DNA of 29,587 nucleotides from Deltaproteobacteria bacterium (GTDB lineage: Bacteria; Desulfobacterota; Syntrophia; Syntrophales; Smithellaceae). The DNA is taken from contig SBEK01000024.1 of the NCBI GenBank assembly GCA_009668925.1, forward strand, positions 1-29,587, read 5' to 3'. Positions 7,953 through 15,753 of this stretch are shown piece after piece (position 1 is the first letter of the stretch; each line of letters starts with the position of its first letter). Both the position numbers and the translations under genes were made by a program. The notes beneath the pieces are model-generated. The model saw nothing but the letters and a program-made list of their open reading frames with translations. It ran no database searches and was not told where the DNA came from.

Positions 7953-7982
7953 CGTGCAGGGAAGGCCCGCCTTCCCTGCACG
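7953..7982. terminator. Strong 13-bp hairpin between convergent genes
   Basis: CGTGCAGGGAAGG and CCTTCCCTGCACG form a perfect 13-bp stem around the loop CCCG. It sits 35 bp after the OmpA-domain gene and 90 bp after the end of the convergent MBL gene. There is no T-tract on either strand, so it is not a classic intrinsic terminator. It could block 3' decay or help termination from both sides. Confidence 0.45.
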
Positions 7983-8072
7983 CCAACCCGATCCGCCGGA
8001 AATCATCTCCGCATCCTTGCCGTAAAATATTTTTTAAGATTCCGGGAAGATTCTCTGAACACCGCAGGCTTC

Positions 8073-8846
8073 TCAATCCAGGGCGACCAGACCCGTTTCC
8101 CTCTCCCGGGAAGTCAACGTCACTTGCACGTCCAGGTCGGTTCGCTCGCGGAGAAAGGGGTTGAATGCCGCCAGCGCCAGTGCAGGCGTGTTGTTGTTGG
8201 CCGACAGATGCGACAAAAACACATGCCTGAGCCGGGGGGACGCATGCTCCAGGGCCAGGCTGGCTGCCTGCCTGTTGGAGAGATGCCCGACGTCGGAGGC
8301 GATTCTTTTCTTGAGATAGGGCGGATAAAAACCCGTGCGCAGCATCTGTTCGTCGTAGTTGGACTCCAGAAAAACGGCGTCGGCATTCGCCAGGTGCGCC
8401 ATGGCGTTGGCGCAGCCCTGCCCCAGATCCGTCATCACGGACACCGTCCGTCCTCCGGAAAAAACGGTCAGGCCGCAGGGCTCGACCGCGTCATGGGATG
8501 TCAGAAAGGGAAGAATGGACAGACGGCCAACCTCAACCTCGCCGCCCGGCGAAAAAAAATTGAGAAGCGACTCTTTGATCACCTTCCCGTAAGACGCATA
8601 GGTTTTGCGGGTCATAAAAACCGGCAGCGCATATTTCCGGGTCAGGACATCCAGGCCGCGGATGTGGTCCGAATGCTCATGCGTGATGAATACACCCCGC
8701 ACCCGGGACAGGGAGAGGCCGAGCCGGGCCATCCTTTCGGCGATCTGCCGGGCGCTGATTCCGGCGTCGATGAGAACGGCCTCGCCGTCATTTTCCACAT
8801 AGTAGCAGTTGCCGTTGCTGCCTGATGCAATCGCCGCAATGTTCAA
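8073..8846 (-). CDS. MBL-fold metallo-hydrolase, YycJ/WalJ-like
   Basis: This is a 257-residue cytoplasmic metallo-beta-lactamase-fold hydrolase. The signature THEHSDH (residues 55-61) supplies H56, H58, D60 and H61 to a binuclear metal site, and an upstream LIDAG motif completes the fold. The opening IAAIASGSNGNCYYVE and the later DLGQG, LESNYDE, GHLSNRQAA and LSHLSANNN motifs match the YycJ/WalJ group, which in Firmicutes is linked to cell-wall homeostasis and shows 5'-3' exonuclease activity. The start codon is TTG at 8846 with AAAGGAATAAGCA upstream; ATG does not occur near. It follows the crotonase gene on the same strand after 225 bp and may have its own promoter. Confidence 0.85.
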   Translation of the reverse strand: MNIAAIASGSNGNCYYVENDGEAVLIDAGISARQIAERMARLGLSLSRVRGVFITHEHSDHIRGLDVLTRKYALPVFMTRKTYASYGKVIKESLLNFFSPGGEVEVGRLSILPFLTSHDAVEPCGLTVFSGGRTVSVMTDLGQGCANAMAHLANADAVFLESNYDEQMLRTGFYPPYLKKRIASDVGHLSNRQAASLALEHASPRLRHVFLSHLSANNNTPALALAAFNPFLRERTDLDVQVTLTSRERETGLVALD

Positions 8847-9071
8847 TGCTTATTCCTTTCCGCCCTGATCGGTCCGGATCCGCGCCCCGATCCTCCCGCG
8901 GATCTGGGGAATCCGGCGCGGCCTTGGTGAATCTTCGAAGCGCCGGGGCGCATCCGCCGCGCCATGAAAAACCCGTCTTCCCTTCGCGGGCAGAACGCTT
9001 AGCACAGGATATCCCGCGAGTAAAGGACCGCTCCGCGCTTGGCCGCCGCCGGCGGGGATATTTGACCTTTC

Positions 9072-9914
9072 TTATTCCGGACCGGCCGCACCGGAGGGAT
9101 CTTCCGGCTCCGGAAACTCGGGGGTCCCTCTGGTGAGAAAAGCGGTGACCCCGTGGATGCTCTCACCGGTGGCAATGAGGCTTGCCGCCTCCCGGGTCTC
9201 CATCTCCAGAGCTTCCTGCGTGGTCAGGTCGCCAGCCTTCCTGATGACGGACAAGGCGTGGCGGACGGCGCGGGGGCCGTTCTGGGCGATGACCCGCCCC
9301 AGCGCCAGGGCCTCGTCGAGCGCCTGGCCCGGCGCACTGACGCGGTTGGCGAAGCCGATCTGCAAAGCCTCCTGGGCGCTCACCTTGCGTGCGCTAAGGA
9401 TGAGGTCGCAGGCCCGCGAGGAGCCCACCAGCCTGGTGAGGCCGACCACGCCTCCGTGGTCCGGCATGAGGCCGAGGCGCACCTCGGAGAAGCAGATGAC
9501 CGCCCCGGGATCCAGCACGCGCAGGTCGCAGCGCGATGCGATCTCCGCGCCTCCGCCGTAAGCCAATCCGTTAACGGCGGCGATGACGGGGACCGGCAGA
9601 GAAACCAGCCGGTCGACGCTGGTCCGGATGCGGCGGATGAGATCATCCGCGGGCCCCTTGTCGCGCTTCTCCATGGCAGTGATAAGCGGCGCCAGCAGTG
9701 GATTTTCGGGATTCACGTCGAATCCGGCCGAGAAGGCCTTGTCGCCGCGGCCCGTGAGAATGACCGCCCGCGGAAGGCTGGAAGCCAGGTCGAGTACAAC
9801 CCGGTCCAGACAGTCCCACATATGTCCGTCAAAGGCATTTTGTTTTAACGGCCGGTCAAACGTAACGACGGCGACGCGTTCCAGCCGCTCGAGATGAACA
9901 CCATAATCTTTCAT
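9072..9914 (-). CDS. Enoyl-CoA hydratase/isomerase (crotonase) family protein
   Basis: This 280-residue crotonase-fold acyl-CoA enzyme has oxyanion-hole glycines in FSAGFDV (G64) and GLAYGGGAEIASRCD (G120-122). A glutamate that aligns with the first catalytic Glu of enoyl-CoA hydratase occurs in FSEVRLGLMP (E144). The second catalytic Glu of the rat enzyme (motif A-M-E) appears here as A-C-D (D170), so classic hydratase activity is uncertain; isomerase or another crotonase reaction is possible. The ATG at 9914 has AGGAGTCAGGA upstream. It is the distal member of a run with GNAT (27 bp gap), thioesterase, peptidase, DinB-like and nitrilase genes. The family is certain; the reaction is not. Confidence 0.88.
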   Translation of the reverse strand: MKDYGVHLERLERVAVVTFDRPLKQNAFDGHMWDCLDRVVLDLASSLPRAVILTGRGDKAFSAGFDVNPENPLLAPLITAMEKRDKGPADDLIRRIRTSVDRLVSLPVPVIAAVNGLAYGGGAEIASRCDLRVLDPGAVICFSEVRLGLMPDHGGVVGLTRLVGSSRACDLILSARKVSAQEALQIGFANRVSAPGQALDEALALGRVIAQNGPRAVRHALSVIRKAGDLTTQEALEMETREAASLIATGESIHGVTAFLTRGTPEFPEPEDPSGAAGPE

Positions 9915-9941
9915 TCCTGACTCCTGATCAAAAGTTCGCGA

Positions 9942-10598
9942 TCAACGACCTTCGTGAAGATCCATCATCAAACGGGCGATTCCATAATCGCCGTAAGTCA
10001 CCTCGAATTCCGGATCACGTTTCTCATCAACATACTGAAAGCCGGCTTTCTCATAAACCCTGCGGGCCGCCGCATTGCCGGTGAATATGCCGATTTGGGC
10101 CTTCCCATAGCCTTTGGCTTTCCCGCGGGCGAGAATCTCCCCGAGGAGAAGACTCACCAGGCCTTCCTTCCTGGCCTCCGGCATGGCCGCCACACTCTCC
10201 ACCACCCAGACACCGGGAATTTCTTCGGGCGTGCAGCGCTCATAGGAAGACATGCGCCGGGCCGCCGCCTGGAAATCAGACCGGCTCCATCCAAGCCCTT
10301 CTAGCGCCTCGGGAAGGGCTTGAACAAAACGGACCATGCCCTCGGTCACCGGATCGTATCCGCTCAAGCCGGCGGCCGCGCGGCCGTCCTTTTCGGCAAT
10401 CAGAAAAACATCGTGGTGGAAAAGATGCCGCATTTTCGTGGCGGCGAGTCTTTGCAAGAACGACAGGCATTGCGCTTCGGTGCCGTTTACGAAGTGATCC
10501 CATAAACCATACGAAAGCTGGGAACGCGAGGCCATCAGCATCACGGCGGCCAAAAATGGCGCATCGTCCGCCCGGGCCTTCCGAATCATTACACGCAT
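9942..10598 (-). CDS. GNAT-family N-acetyltransferase
   Basis: This 218-residue cytoplasmic protein fits the Gcn5-related acetyltransferase fold. It starts MRVMIRKARADDAPFLAAVM, the typical first strand and helix. The acetyl-CoA-binding segment lies around VWVVESVAAMPEARKEGLVS, where the usual Q/RxxGxG/A appears as ARKEGLVS. The conserved C-terminal GNAAARRVYEKAGFQYVDEK stretch is a good match, with a Tyr before the K-A-G-F motif. A strong AAGGAGG precedes the ATG at 10598. It lies 27 bp before the crotonase gene and 32 bp after the thioesterase gene, so the three are probably cotranscribed. The acceptor is unknown. Confidence 0.82.
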   Translation of the reverse strand: MRVMIRKARADDAPFLAAVMLMASRSQLSYGLWDHFVNGTEAQCLSFLQRLAATKMRHLFHHDVFLIAEKDGRAAAGLSGYDPVTEGMVRFVQALPEALEGLGWSRSDFQAAARRMSSYERCTPEEIPGVWVVESVAAMPEARKEGLVSLLLGEILARGKAKGYGKAQIGIFTGNAAARRVYEKAGFQYVDEKRDPEFEVTYGDYGIARLMMDLHEGR

Positions 10599-10630
10599 TT
10601 TGCCTCCTTTCCTGAAAGCCGGCCCTTTCC

Positions 10631-11128
10631 CTAGCTCACCCGTTTCTTCATAAATTTGGGCGGCAGCGGATCGTGCCCCATGGCGGCAACCGCCTGGGCC
10701 ATCGTCTGCAGCCCGGGTCTGACAATCTGTTTGGATGTGCCGTGGGCCAGATACCGTCCTTGACCGTCCCTGATCTCGGCTTCCGCGATGCAGATATTCC
10801 GGCCGGCCTTGATTCGCTTTCCGTGTACGATCAGATGCCCCTCCTTCACCGGGGCCAGATTATCGACTTTCACGTCAAGTGAGATTAACCCGTCATCTTC
10901 TTCGACATCACAGTAGACGGCCCAGTAAGCCGCCGTGTCGATCAGGGAGGAGTATACGCCGCCGTGTATCCCGCCGAACGGGTTCAGGTGTCTCTCAGCG
11001 ATGTCCATCTCGACGGTTGCGTACCCCTTCCCCATGGCCGTCACGTTCATGGAAAGCAGCCGGAAATAGGGGCCTTCGTTGATCAGGTCAAGGACGGCGC
11101 TGATATGATCGGGGTTCAATGCTTTCAA
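10631..11128 (-). CDS. PaaI/4HBT-type hotdog thioesterase
   Basis: This 165-residue hotdog-fold acyl-CoA thioesterase belongs to the PaaI/YdiI-like group. The active-site helix region reads HLNPFGGIHGGVYSSLIDTA (residues 47-66), with the HGG motif at 55-57 and the following acidic residue D64 as likely catalytic base. The strands GYATVEMDIAE and DDGLISLDVKVDNLAPVKEG fit the double hotdog sheet. The start is TTG at 11128, with AGGAGCGGAG just upstream. The gene lies 12 bp after the MtfA-like gene and 32 bp before the GNAT gene. Hydrolysis of an aryl- or short-chain acyl-CoA is expected from the family, and the neighbouring crotonase fits acyl-CoA metabolism, but no substrate can be named. Confidence 0.85.
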   Translation of the reverse strand: MKALNPDHISAVLDLINEGPYFRLLSMNVTAMGKGYATVEMDIAERHLNPFGGIHGGVYSSLIDTAAYWAVYCDVEEDDGLISLDVKVDNLAPVKEGHLIVHGKRIKAGRNICIAEAEIRDGQGRYLAHGTSKQIVRPGLQTMAQAVAAMGHDPLPPKFMKKRVS

Positions 11129-11140
11129 TACTCCGCTCCT

Positions 11141-11938
11141 TTACGCTGCGCAGTAATTCTTCCCCAGCCGGGACACCGGATCCTGACGGTAATATTCGCC
11201 AAGCACCCGGTACAGGTCGGGCGCATGCCTGATCATCACCTGAGGCTGGTCAAAAAACTGCTCGGTGGCGACGGCAAAAAATTCCGCTTCATTCGTCGCC
11301 CCGTAGGCATTGAGAAATGATCTCTTGCCGCGTTCGGCATCGTGCTTGAGCCTCAGGTATTCGGCCTCGCACGTCCGGACCCAGTCGCGGTACTCCGCGC
11401 GGTCCCGAAGCGGCGGGGTGCCGTCCGCCGCTCCGTCAAGCATATCCAGTTTATGGGCAAACTCGTGATAAATGACGTTGTGACCGGAGTCGGGGTGGCG
11501 GCCGCCCGCGAGCGCCGCATCCCAGATAATGATGACCGGCCCCTGATGAAAGGCCTGTCCGATGATCGGATGGCCGGGTTCAACGGGTGCTGCGGCCGTT
11601 TCGAAAAAGCCCAGTTTGCGCTCGGGCGGCACCACCGTCGAAGGATAAACAACGATCGTTTCCACATTCTGATAATAATTGTGCGGCAGCCCCAGAAGAA
11701 GCAGGCAGGCCTGCGCGGCAATGGTCACGCGGATCTCATCGGTGAGTTCCAGCCCACCGGCGCCCGCCCAGTCTTTTTCGGCGATAAACACCTGGATCAG
11801 CGCGCGCAGCTTTGCGCGTTCGGCATCGGAAAGCATGCAGTAATGGGCGACGTTTCGCCTTACAATATCTTCCCACTGGGCGGGAAAGGGCGCCGCGTTG
11901 ATTTTCCTCCGGCGGCGCTCGGCAAGCCATTGAAACAT
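11141..11938 (-). CDS. mtfA: MtfA-like zinc metallopeptidase (family M90)
   Basis: This 265-residue cytoplasmic peptidase carries the HEFAH zinc motif at residues 158-162 (H158, E159, H162), surrounded by NVIYHEFAHKLDMLDGAADG, the M90 signature. The N-terminal half has conserved MtfA features such as LTDEIRVTIAAQACLLLLGL and VYPSTVV. A Glu in the VATEQFFDQP stretch is the probable third ligand. In E. coli MtfA binds and inactivates the Mlc repressor and has aminopeptidase activity; that link to sugar regulation may not hold here. ATG at 11938 is preceded by AAGGATG. Downstream genes (thioesterase 12 bp, GNAT, crotonase) lie close enough to be one operon. Confidence 0.88.
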   Translation of the reverse strand: MFQWLAERRRRKINAAPFPAQWEDIVRRNVAHYCMLSDAERAKLRALIQVFIAEKDWAGAGGLELTDEIRVTIAAQACLLLLGLPHNYYQNVETIVVYPSTVVPPERKLGFFETAAAPVEPGHPIIGQAFHQGPVIIIWDAALAGGRHPDSGHNVIYHEFAHKLDMLDGAADGTPPLRDRAEYRDWVRTCEAEYLRLKHDAERGKRSFLNAYGATNEAEFFAVATEQFFDQPQVMIRHAPDLYRVLGEYYRQDPVSRLGKNYCAA

Positions 11939-12053
11939 GATTCATCCTTTTTAAAACACTACACCAGCAAGGACGGCCGGGCCGTCTTCAATCCTGTTGG
12001 AGACAGAAGAAAGGGTCTGTCATTTATCCGGTTTGCCGTCCGCGGAGTCTGCC

Positions 12054-12503
12054 TTACTTTTTTTCGGCCGCCCGCTGGTACTTGAGAAAGCCCGTATGGG
12101 GAGGTTCAACATCCATCTGCCATAAGAGGGCGATCAATTCTCCCCGGTGATGTGTTTCTTCCTGGAAAAAGTCGAGCAGGATCGTTTCATTTTTGGCCAG
12201 AACTTCCGGCGTCATTTTGTCCAGATTGACCCTGGCTCCCGCCTCCACGGCATCCCGGTATTTCGCCATTTTTTCAATGCTGTCATACTCGCCGTAGTTG
12301 ACATTCGGATAATTGCGCATGCCCTGCAGGGCGTAATTGATATAGGCGTCCGCGACAAAGACCATATGCAGGTAGATGTCTCTCAAAGACGGAAAACTGG
12401 CGCCCCGATCCTTCACCACTTCTTCCCAGGGAAGCGTGCTCAGCGTTTCAAGATATTTGTGTCTTAAAAACTCACTGTACTTAAGCAAACTTAAAACATC
12501 CAT
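12054..12503 (-). CDS. DinB-like four-helix protein
   Basis: This 149-residue protein has the pattern of the DinB/YfiT superfamily, four-helix bundles that bind a divalent metal with three histidines. A conserved first His lies in SLRDIYLHMVFVADAYINYA (H46), and the second site is FQEETHHRGELIALLWQMDV (H118/H119 with the typical HHRG-[EQ]-L-I). The N-terminal MDVLSLLKYSEFLRHKYLE fits the first helix. The start is ATG at 12503 with GGGAGG ahead of it; an ATG 24 bases upstream gives eight unlikely residues. It sits 70 bp downstream of the nitrilase gene and 115 bp upstream of mtfA. The molecular role of most DinB-like proteins is unknown; some are thiol-dependent S-transferases. Confidence 0.8.
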   Translation of the reverse strand: MDVLSLLKYSEFLRHKYLETLSTLPWEEVVKDRGASFPSLRDIYLHMVFVADAYINYALQGMRNYPNVNYGEYDSIEKMAKYRDAVEAGARVNLDKMTPEVLAKNETILLDFFQEETHHRGELIALLWQMDVEPPHTGFLKYQRAAEKK

Positions 12504-12573
12504 TTTCCCTCCCGTCCGATTCTTCACGCGTCGGTGAAACGTTTAATTTTCGGCATGCGGCCGTCCTTCAAGT

Positions 12574-13551
12574 TTACGCCCGAGGCTCGATATCCGGCCC
12601 GGCGGTTTCCACGACCCTCTGATAGGGCTTCCGATTCACCCGCAATTGAAAGATATCCGGGCGCGAATAATGCCCGCCGATGTCAAACGCGGATTTCGCC
12701 GCCAGAATGTTTTCCATCGATGCGCAGGCTATAAGGATCGACTCCCCTTCGGCCGGACCGGCGATGACTTCTCCGCGCGGATCGATGATGAAGCTGTCGC
12801 CCCGGTATCGCGAGGCGAGCTCCTGATACTCCGGAGGCACGTCATTTGCCGAAAGCAGGCCCCCCGCCAGGATGACGTAAGCCGCCGCCTGCGAGGCGAA
12901 TGCCCGGGAGAGCAAAAGCTGGCGGCACCACATGGGATCGGGAGAGCAAGGCGCCCGGGCGGGCTCCACGCCCGGCCACGCGGCAATGTGAATCTGGGTG
13001 CCCTGCGCCATCAGCGCGTAGCCCGGCAGCACCATGTTGTGCTCCCAGCAGTTAAGGCCGCTGATTTTTCCGTAAGGCCTTTCATAGACCGTCAGACCGG
13101 TGGCGTCGCCTTCGCCCCAGATGGTGCGCTCTTCATGGGTGGGTTTGAGCTTGCGATGCTTGCCCAGGATCTTTCCTTCCCGTCCGATAAAGAGAAGTGT
13201 GCAATACACCGTGCCCCGGGTGACGGCATCGCGCTCCGCCACGCCGATCACCACATCGAGGCCGGCCTTCCTGGCGGCTTTGCACAGCTGGTCGGTGACG
13301 GGGCCGGGGATGTCGACGGCGTTGGCCAGGTAATCGGCCGCCGCTTTCCAGGGCAGCCGGCGATCGCGGCTTGTCCCCCAGACGAAAAAAGGATATCCCG
13401 GAAGCCACGTCTCACTGAAGGCGGCCAGGGTCGCACCCTTACGCCCCGCTTCCGCGATCAGGCGGCAGGCTTTCCGCGTGGAGGCCGGAAGATCAAAAAA
13501 GACCGGGGCGGCCTGGATGGCGGCCAACTTAAAAGTTGCATATTTCACCAT
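12574..13551 (-). CDS. Nitrilase-superfamily carbon-nitrogen hydrolase
   Basis: This 325-residue enzyme hydrolyses a non-peptide C-N bond, most like branch 1 nitrilases (R-CN to acid and ammonia). The catalytic triad is visible: Glu47 in AFSETWLPGYP, Lys134 in GKHRKLKPTHEER and Cys168 in GLNCWEHNMVLPGYALMAQG. The C-W-E-H context after the Cys is the nitrilase signature rather than that of amidases. Further family sequence includes IHIAAWPGVEP and SFIIDPRGEVIAGP. AGAGGAG precedes the ATG at 13551. A promoter candidate lies at 13611-13640. It leads a leftward run that ends with the crotonase gene. Nitrilase activity is likely; aliphatic or aromatic preference is not visible, and cyanide hydrolysis is not excluded. 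Confidence 0.87.
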   Translation of the reverse strand: MVKYATFKLAAIQAAPVFFDLPASTRKACRLIAEAGRKGATLAAFSETWLPGYPFFVWGTSRDRRLPWKAAADYLANAVDIPGPVTDQLCKAARKAGLDVVIGVAERDAVTRGTVYCTLLFIGREGKILGKHRKLKPTHEERTIWGEGDATGLTVYERPYGKISGLNCWEHNMVLPGYALMAQGTQIHIAAWPGVEPARAPCSPDPMWCRQLLLSRAFASQAAAYVILAGGLLSANDVPPEYQELASRYRGDSFIIDPRGEVIAGPAEGESILIACASMENILAAKSAFDIGGHYSRPDIFQLRVNRKPYQRVVETAGPDIEPRA

Positions 13552-13610
13552 GGCAATCTCCTCTAGGGCTGTTCGTTCATATTGCGCGGACTTTGCTGTT
13601 TATGGAAAGA

Positions 13611-13640
13611 AGATTAGTATAGGCCAGAAGACCCTGTCAA
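13611..13640 (-). promoter_or_regulatory. Promoter candidate for the nitrilase operon
   Basis: On the minus strand a consensus TTGACA (13640 to 13635) is followed after 18 bases by TAATCT (13616 to 13611). It is about 60 bp upstream of the nitrilase start. The -10 box is weak, and a better TATACT overlaps it but at only 13 bases from the -35, so the assignment is tentative. Confidence 0.4.
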
Positions 13641-13819
13641 GCAGGGAAAAAGATTTTCGCCGGACCTGTCCGCATTCCCCGGCGCCGTTAAATCCTGCTT
13701 CGCGAGGCTTGTCTCAAGCCCGCGGCGGGCCGCAGCCTGAATTTCACCTTGACAAACCCTCCGCGATCAGGAACAAGCACCTCTCTGATTAATTTCGCGA
13801 CAGCAAAAGGATTGAAACA

Positions 13820-14776
13820 TTGCCCATCATCTACCTTGCGCCCCTTCAGGGGACAACCGACAGGATCTACCGCAATCTGTTCCCTCTTTATTTTAAGGGC
13901 GTGGACCTGGCGATTGCACCATTCATCTCTTCAACAAAGAAAATGAAAGCGGACAACAGTTTGCTTCGCGATTTTGCGCCCGACCGGAATACGGGCCTGC
14001 CGACAATCCCGCAGATCCTGGGCTCCGATCCGGACGACTTTGTTGGGCTGGCCAACCGGCTGTTTGAAATCGGCTACACCACCGTAAACTGGAATATCGG
14101 CTGCCCGTTTCGCATGGTCGTCAAGAAAGGACGGGGCGCCGGCATTCTGGACCACCCGGAGAGGGTCAAGGCCTTTCTGGAAAAAGCCGTCCCGGCTTTG
14201 AAGCCGAGACTGTCGATCAAACTTAGGCTCGGCCTCAAACATGCCGACGATGTGCTGGACCTCCTGCCGATCTTCAACCGGTTCGATCTTGAGGAATTGA
14301 TCATCCATCCGCGAACGGGCGCACAGATGTATGAAGGCCGCGCGGACCTCGATATGTTTGAGCAGTGCCTGCGCCTGTCCGCGCACCGGATGGTCTATAA
14401 CGGAGACATCGTTTCCTCCGCCGGACTGGCCGGGCTTTCCCAGAGGTTCGGCTCGATCGACCGCTTCATGATCGGCCGGGGCCTCATCGGAAACCCTTTT
14501 CTCGCCGAAGAAATAAAATCACCGGCCCGGAGATCCCGGAATGAAAAAATCAAAATCATGAAAACTTTTCACGATCATCTCTTTGCCGAGTATTCGCCAA
14601 TGCTGTCCGGCCCCGCCCACATCACCAACAAGATGAAAGAAGTATGGACCTATATGGCAAACTTTTTTGAAGACAGCGAAAAAGTCCGGAAGACAATCAA
14701 CAAGACCCACCATTCGGACCATTACACCGCTGTCGTGAGTGAGATATTTCGTGAGACACCGATTGCAGAAGCGTAG
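13820..14776 (+). CDS. tRNA-dihydrouridine synthase (Dus family)
   Basis: This 318-residue FMN enzyme reduces specific uridines in the tRNA D-loop to dihydrouridine using NADPH. The family signature is present: APLQGTTDRIYRNLFP at the N-terminus, VNWNIGCPFRMVVKKGRGAG with catalytic Cys95 in the N-x-G-C-P motif, IKLRLGLK for the barrel strand, ELIIHPRTGAQMYEG with the conserved H-x-R-T, and FMIGRGLIGNPF for FMN phosphate binding. The start is TTG at 13820 after AAAGGATTG; the first in-frame Met is far into the barrel. A TTGACA at 13749-13754 could be its -35 box, though no good -10 follows. It stands alone, divergent from the nitrilase operon. It is shorter and less typical than DusA, DusB or DusC, so I give no specific symbol. 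Confidence 0.88.
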   Translation: MPIIYLAPLQGTTDRIYRNLFPLYFKGVDLAIAPFISSTKKMKADNSLLRDFAPDRNTGLPTIPQILGSDPDDFVGLANRLFEIGYTTVNWNIGCPFRMVVKKGRGAGILDHPERVKAFLEKAVPALKPRLSIKLRLGLKHADDVLDLLPIFNRFDLEELIIHPRTGAQMYEGRADLDMFEQCLRLSAHRMVYNGDIVSSAGLAGLSQRFGSIDRFMIGRGLIGNPFLAEEIKSPARRSRNEKIKIMKTFHDHLFAEYSPMLSGPAHITNKMKEVWTYMANFFEDSEKVRKTINKTHHSDHYTAVVSEIFRETPIAEA

Positions 14777-14829
14777 CGCACTGGAATCGGCTTGTTCGAA
14801 CTATCCTGCATAGCATGGGCAATGAGACT

Positions 14830-14861
14830 CAAATTTCAGGAACGTAGTGAACTGAAATTTG
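14830..14861. repeat. 10-bp inverted repeat downstream of the dus gene
   Basis: CAAATTTCAG and CTGAAATTTG form a perfect 10-bp stem with a 12-base loop. It lies 54 bp past the dus stop codon. No T-tract follows, so it is not a standard terminator. Flanking sequences at about 14796-14826 and 14866-14899 look like degenerate copies of each other (TCGAACTATCCTGCA against TCGAATTATCCCGCA), suggesting a decayed repeat element. Confidence 0.55.
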
Positions 14862-14955
14862 TTAGTCGAATTATCCCGCAAGCGATGCGAGTAGGAATTA
14901 ATGACAGCCCTTGCCATTGAAGTCATCTTCCCGGTCGGCGAGACTGTCTCGTAGT

Positions 14956-15058
14956 GTCATTGCGAGGCGACGCTAAGGAGCCGCCGTGCCACCCAAAGGG
15001 TGGTGGCAATCTTATAAGTAGCCGAATGCTCGGGATTGCCACACCGTCTGCGGCTTTT
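14956..15058. repeat. REP-like dispersed repeat with nested hairpins
   Basis: This begins GTCATTGCGAGGCGACGC and contains two nested palindromes: CCACCC/GGGTGG around AAA (14989-15003), and GTGGCAATC (15003-15011) paired with GATTGCCAC (15034-15042). The 'gtcattgcgagg ... ggcaatct ... gattgccac' pattern is familiar from repetitive intergenic elements in deltaproteobacterial and related genomes. It lies just past the stop codon of the last gene in the WD40-caspase operon, between two converging transcription units. Confidence 0.6.
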
Positions 15059-15070
15059 CATCTTTCCGGA

Positions 15071-15706
15071 TCACAGCAAGCGATTCACGATAAAGCCGAT
15101 CAAGCCTTTTCGTCCTTCGTCTCCAAAGAGAATCTTCCTTTGAAAGGGCCGGATCAGGACGGAATCCAGAAAAAACTGCCTCTTCCTTCCGGGCAAAAGA
15201 AGTTCTTCACAGAGAAAGCGCGTCCAGAAGAAAGAAGCCGAAGACGCCAGCAGGGCCAGGCCGCAAAGTGCGTTGAGCATTCGATATCCCGGTTCAAGGG
15301 AATCGACGAGAGCAAACATGAAGAAGAGAATCGCCAATAATAAAATGGGGATAAAGATCGTCAGGAAAGTGGCGAGCGGCATATGATGGTCCTTGATCTC
15401 TTCGGGCCGGTAAACCTGGATCAACACTTTCCCGTGAAAAAAGGCGATGACATCGCCTGCGCGTACCAGCACCGCCTTTTTCAGACGCCGCCGCATCTCA
15501 TAATACAGAAGGCCGAAGCCGCCCATGCCCAGGACAAGCAGGACGGCGTTTTCGATATCCCCCCGGGGGTGAGCATCCACGAACGGAAAAACCAGAGCCA
15601 CGATGATCAGCAAGGCGCCGAAAATCGCCGGCTGCAGGCCCAGCGATTCAATGACCTTTTGCTCATCCGGAATCAGTTCCAGTCGTATCGGGACGCTGCT
15701 CTCCAC
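15071..15706 (-). CDS. Membrane protein of unknown function, last gene of the WD40-caspase operon
   Basis: This is an integral membrane protein of about 211 residues that I cannot assign to a family. Hydrophobic segments are visible at PAIFGALLIIVALVFPFV, ENAVLLVLGMGGFGLLYYEM, ATFLTIFIPILLLAILFFMF and MLNALCGLALLASSASFFW, giving four helices. A soluble stretch between the second and third helix (VLVRAGDVIAFFHGKVLIQVY) looks like a small beta domain. Another soluble part ends the protein. I chose GTG at 15706, which has AGGAG ten bases upstream; a TTG at 15727 in the same frame has a poorer site. It follows the WD40-caspase gene by 47 bp (26 bp with the TTG) and is probably cotranscribed, so it may be a membrane partner of that protein. 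Confidence 0.7.
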   Translation of the reverse strand: MESSVPIRLELIPDEQKVIESLGLQPAIFGALLIIVALVFPFVDAHPRGDIENAVLLVLGMGGFGLLYYEMRRRLKKAVLVRAGDVIAFFHGKVLIQVYRPEEIKDHHMPLATFLTIFIPILLLAILFFMFALVDSLEPGYRMLNALCGLALLASSASFFWTRFLCEELLLPGRKRQFFLDSVLIRPFQRKILFGDEGRKGLIGFIVNRLL

Positions 15707-15753
15707 TGCCGCACCACTCCTGTTCAATAACCCGTCAAAACGACGTTTCAGGC

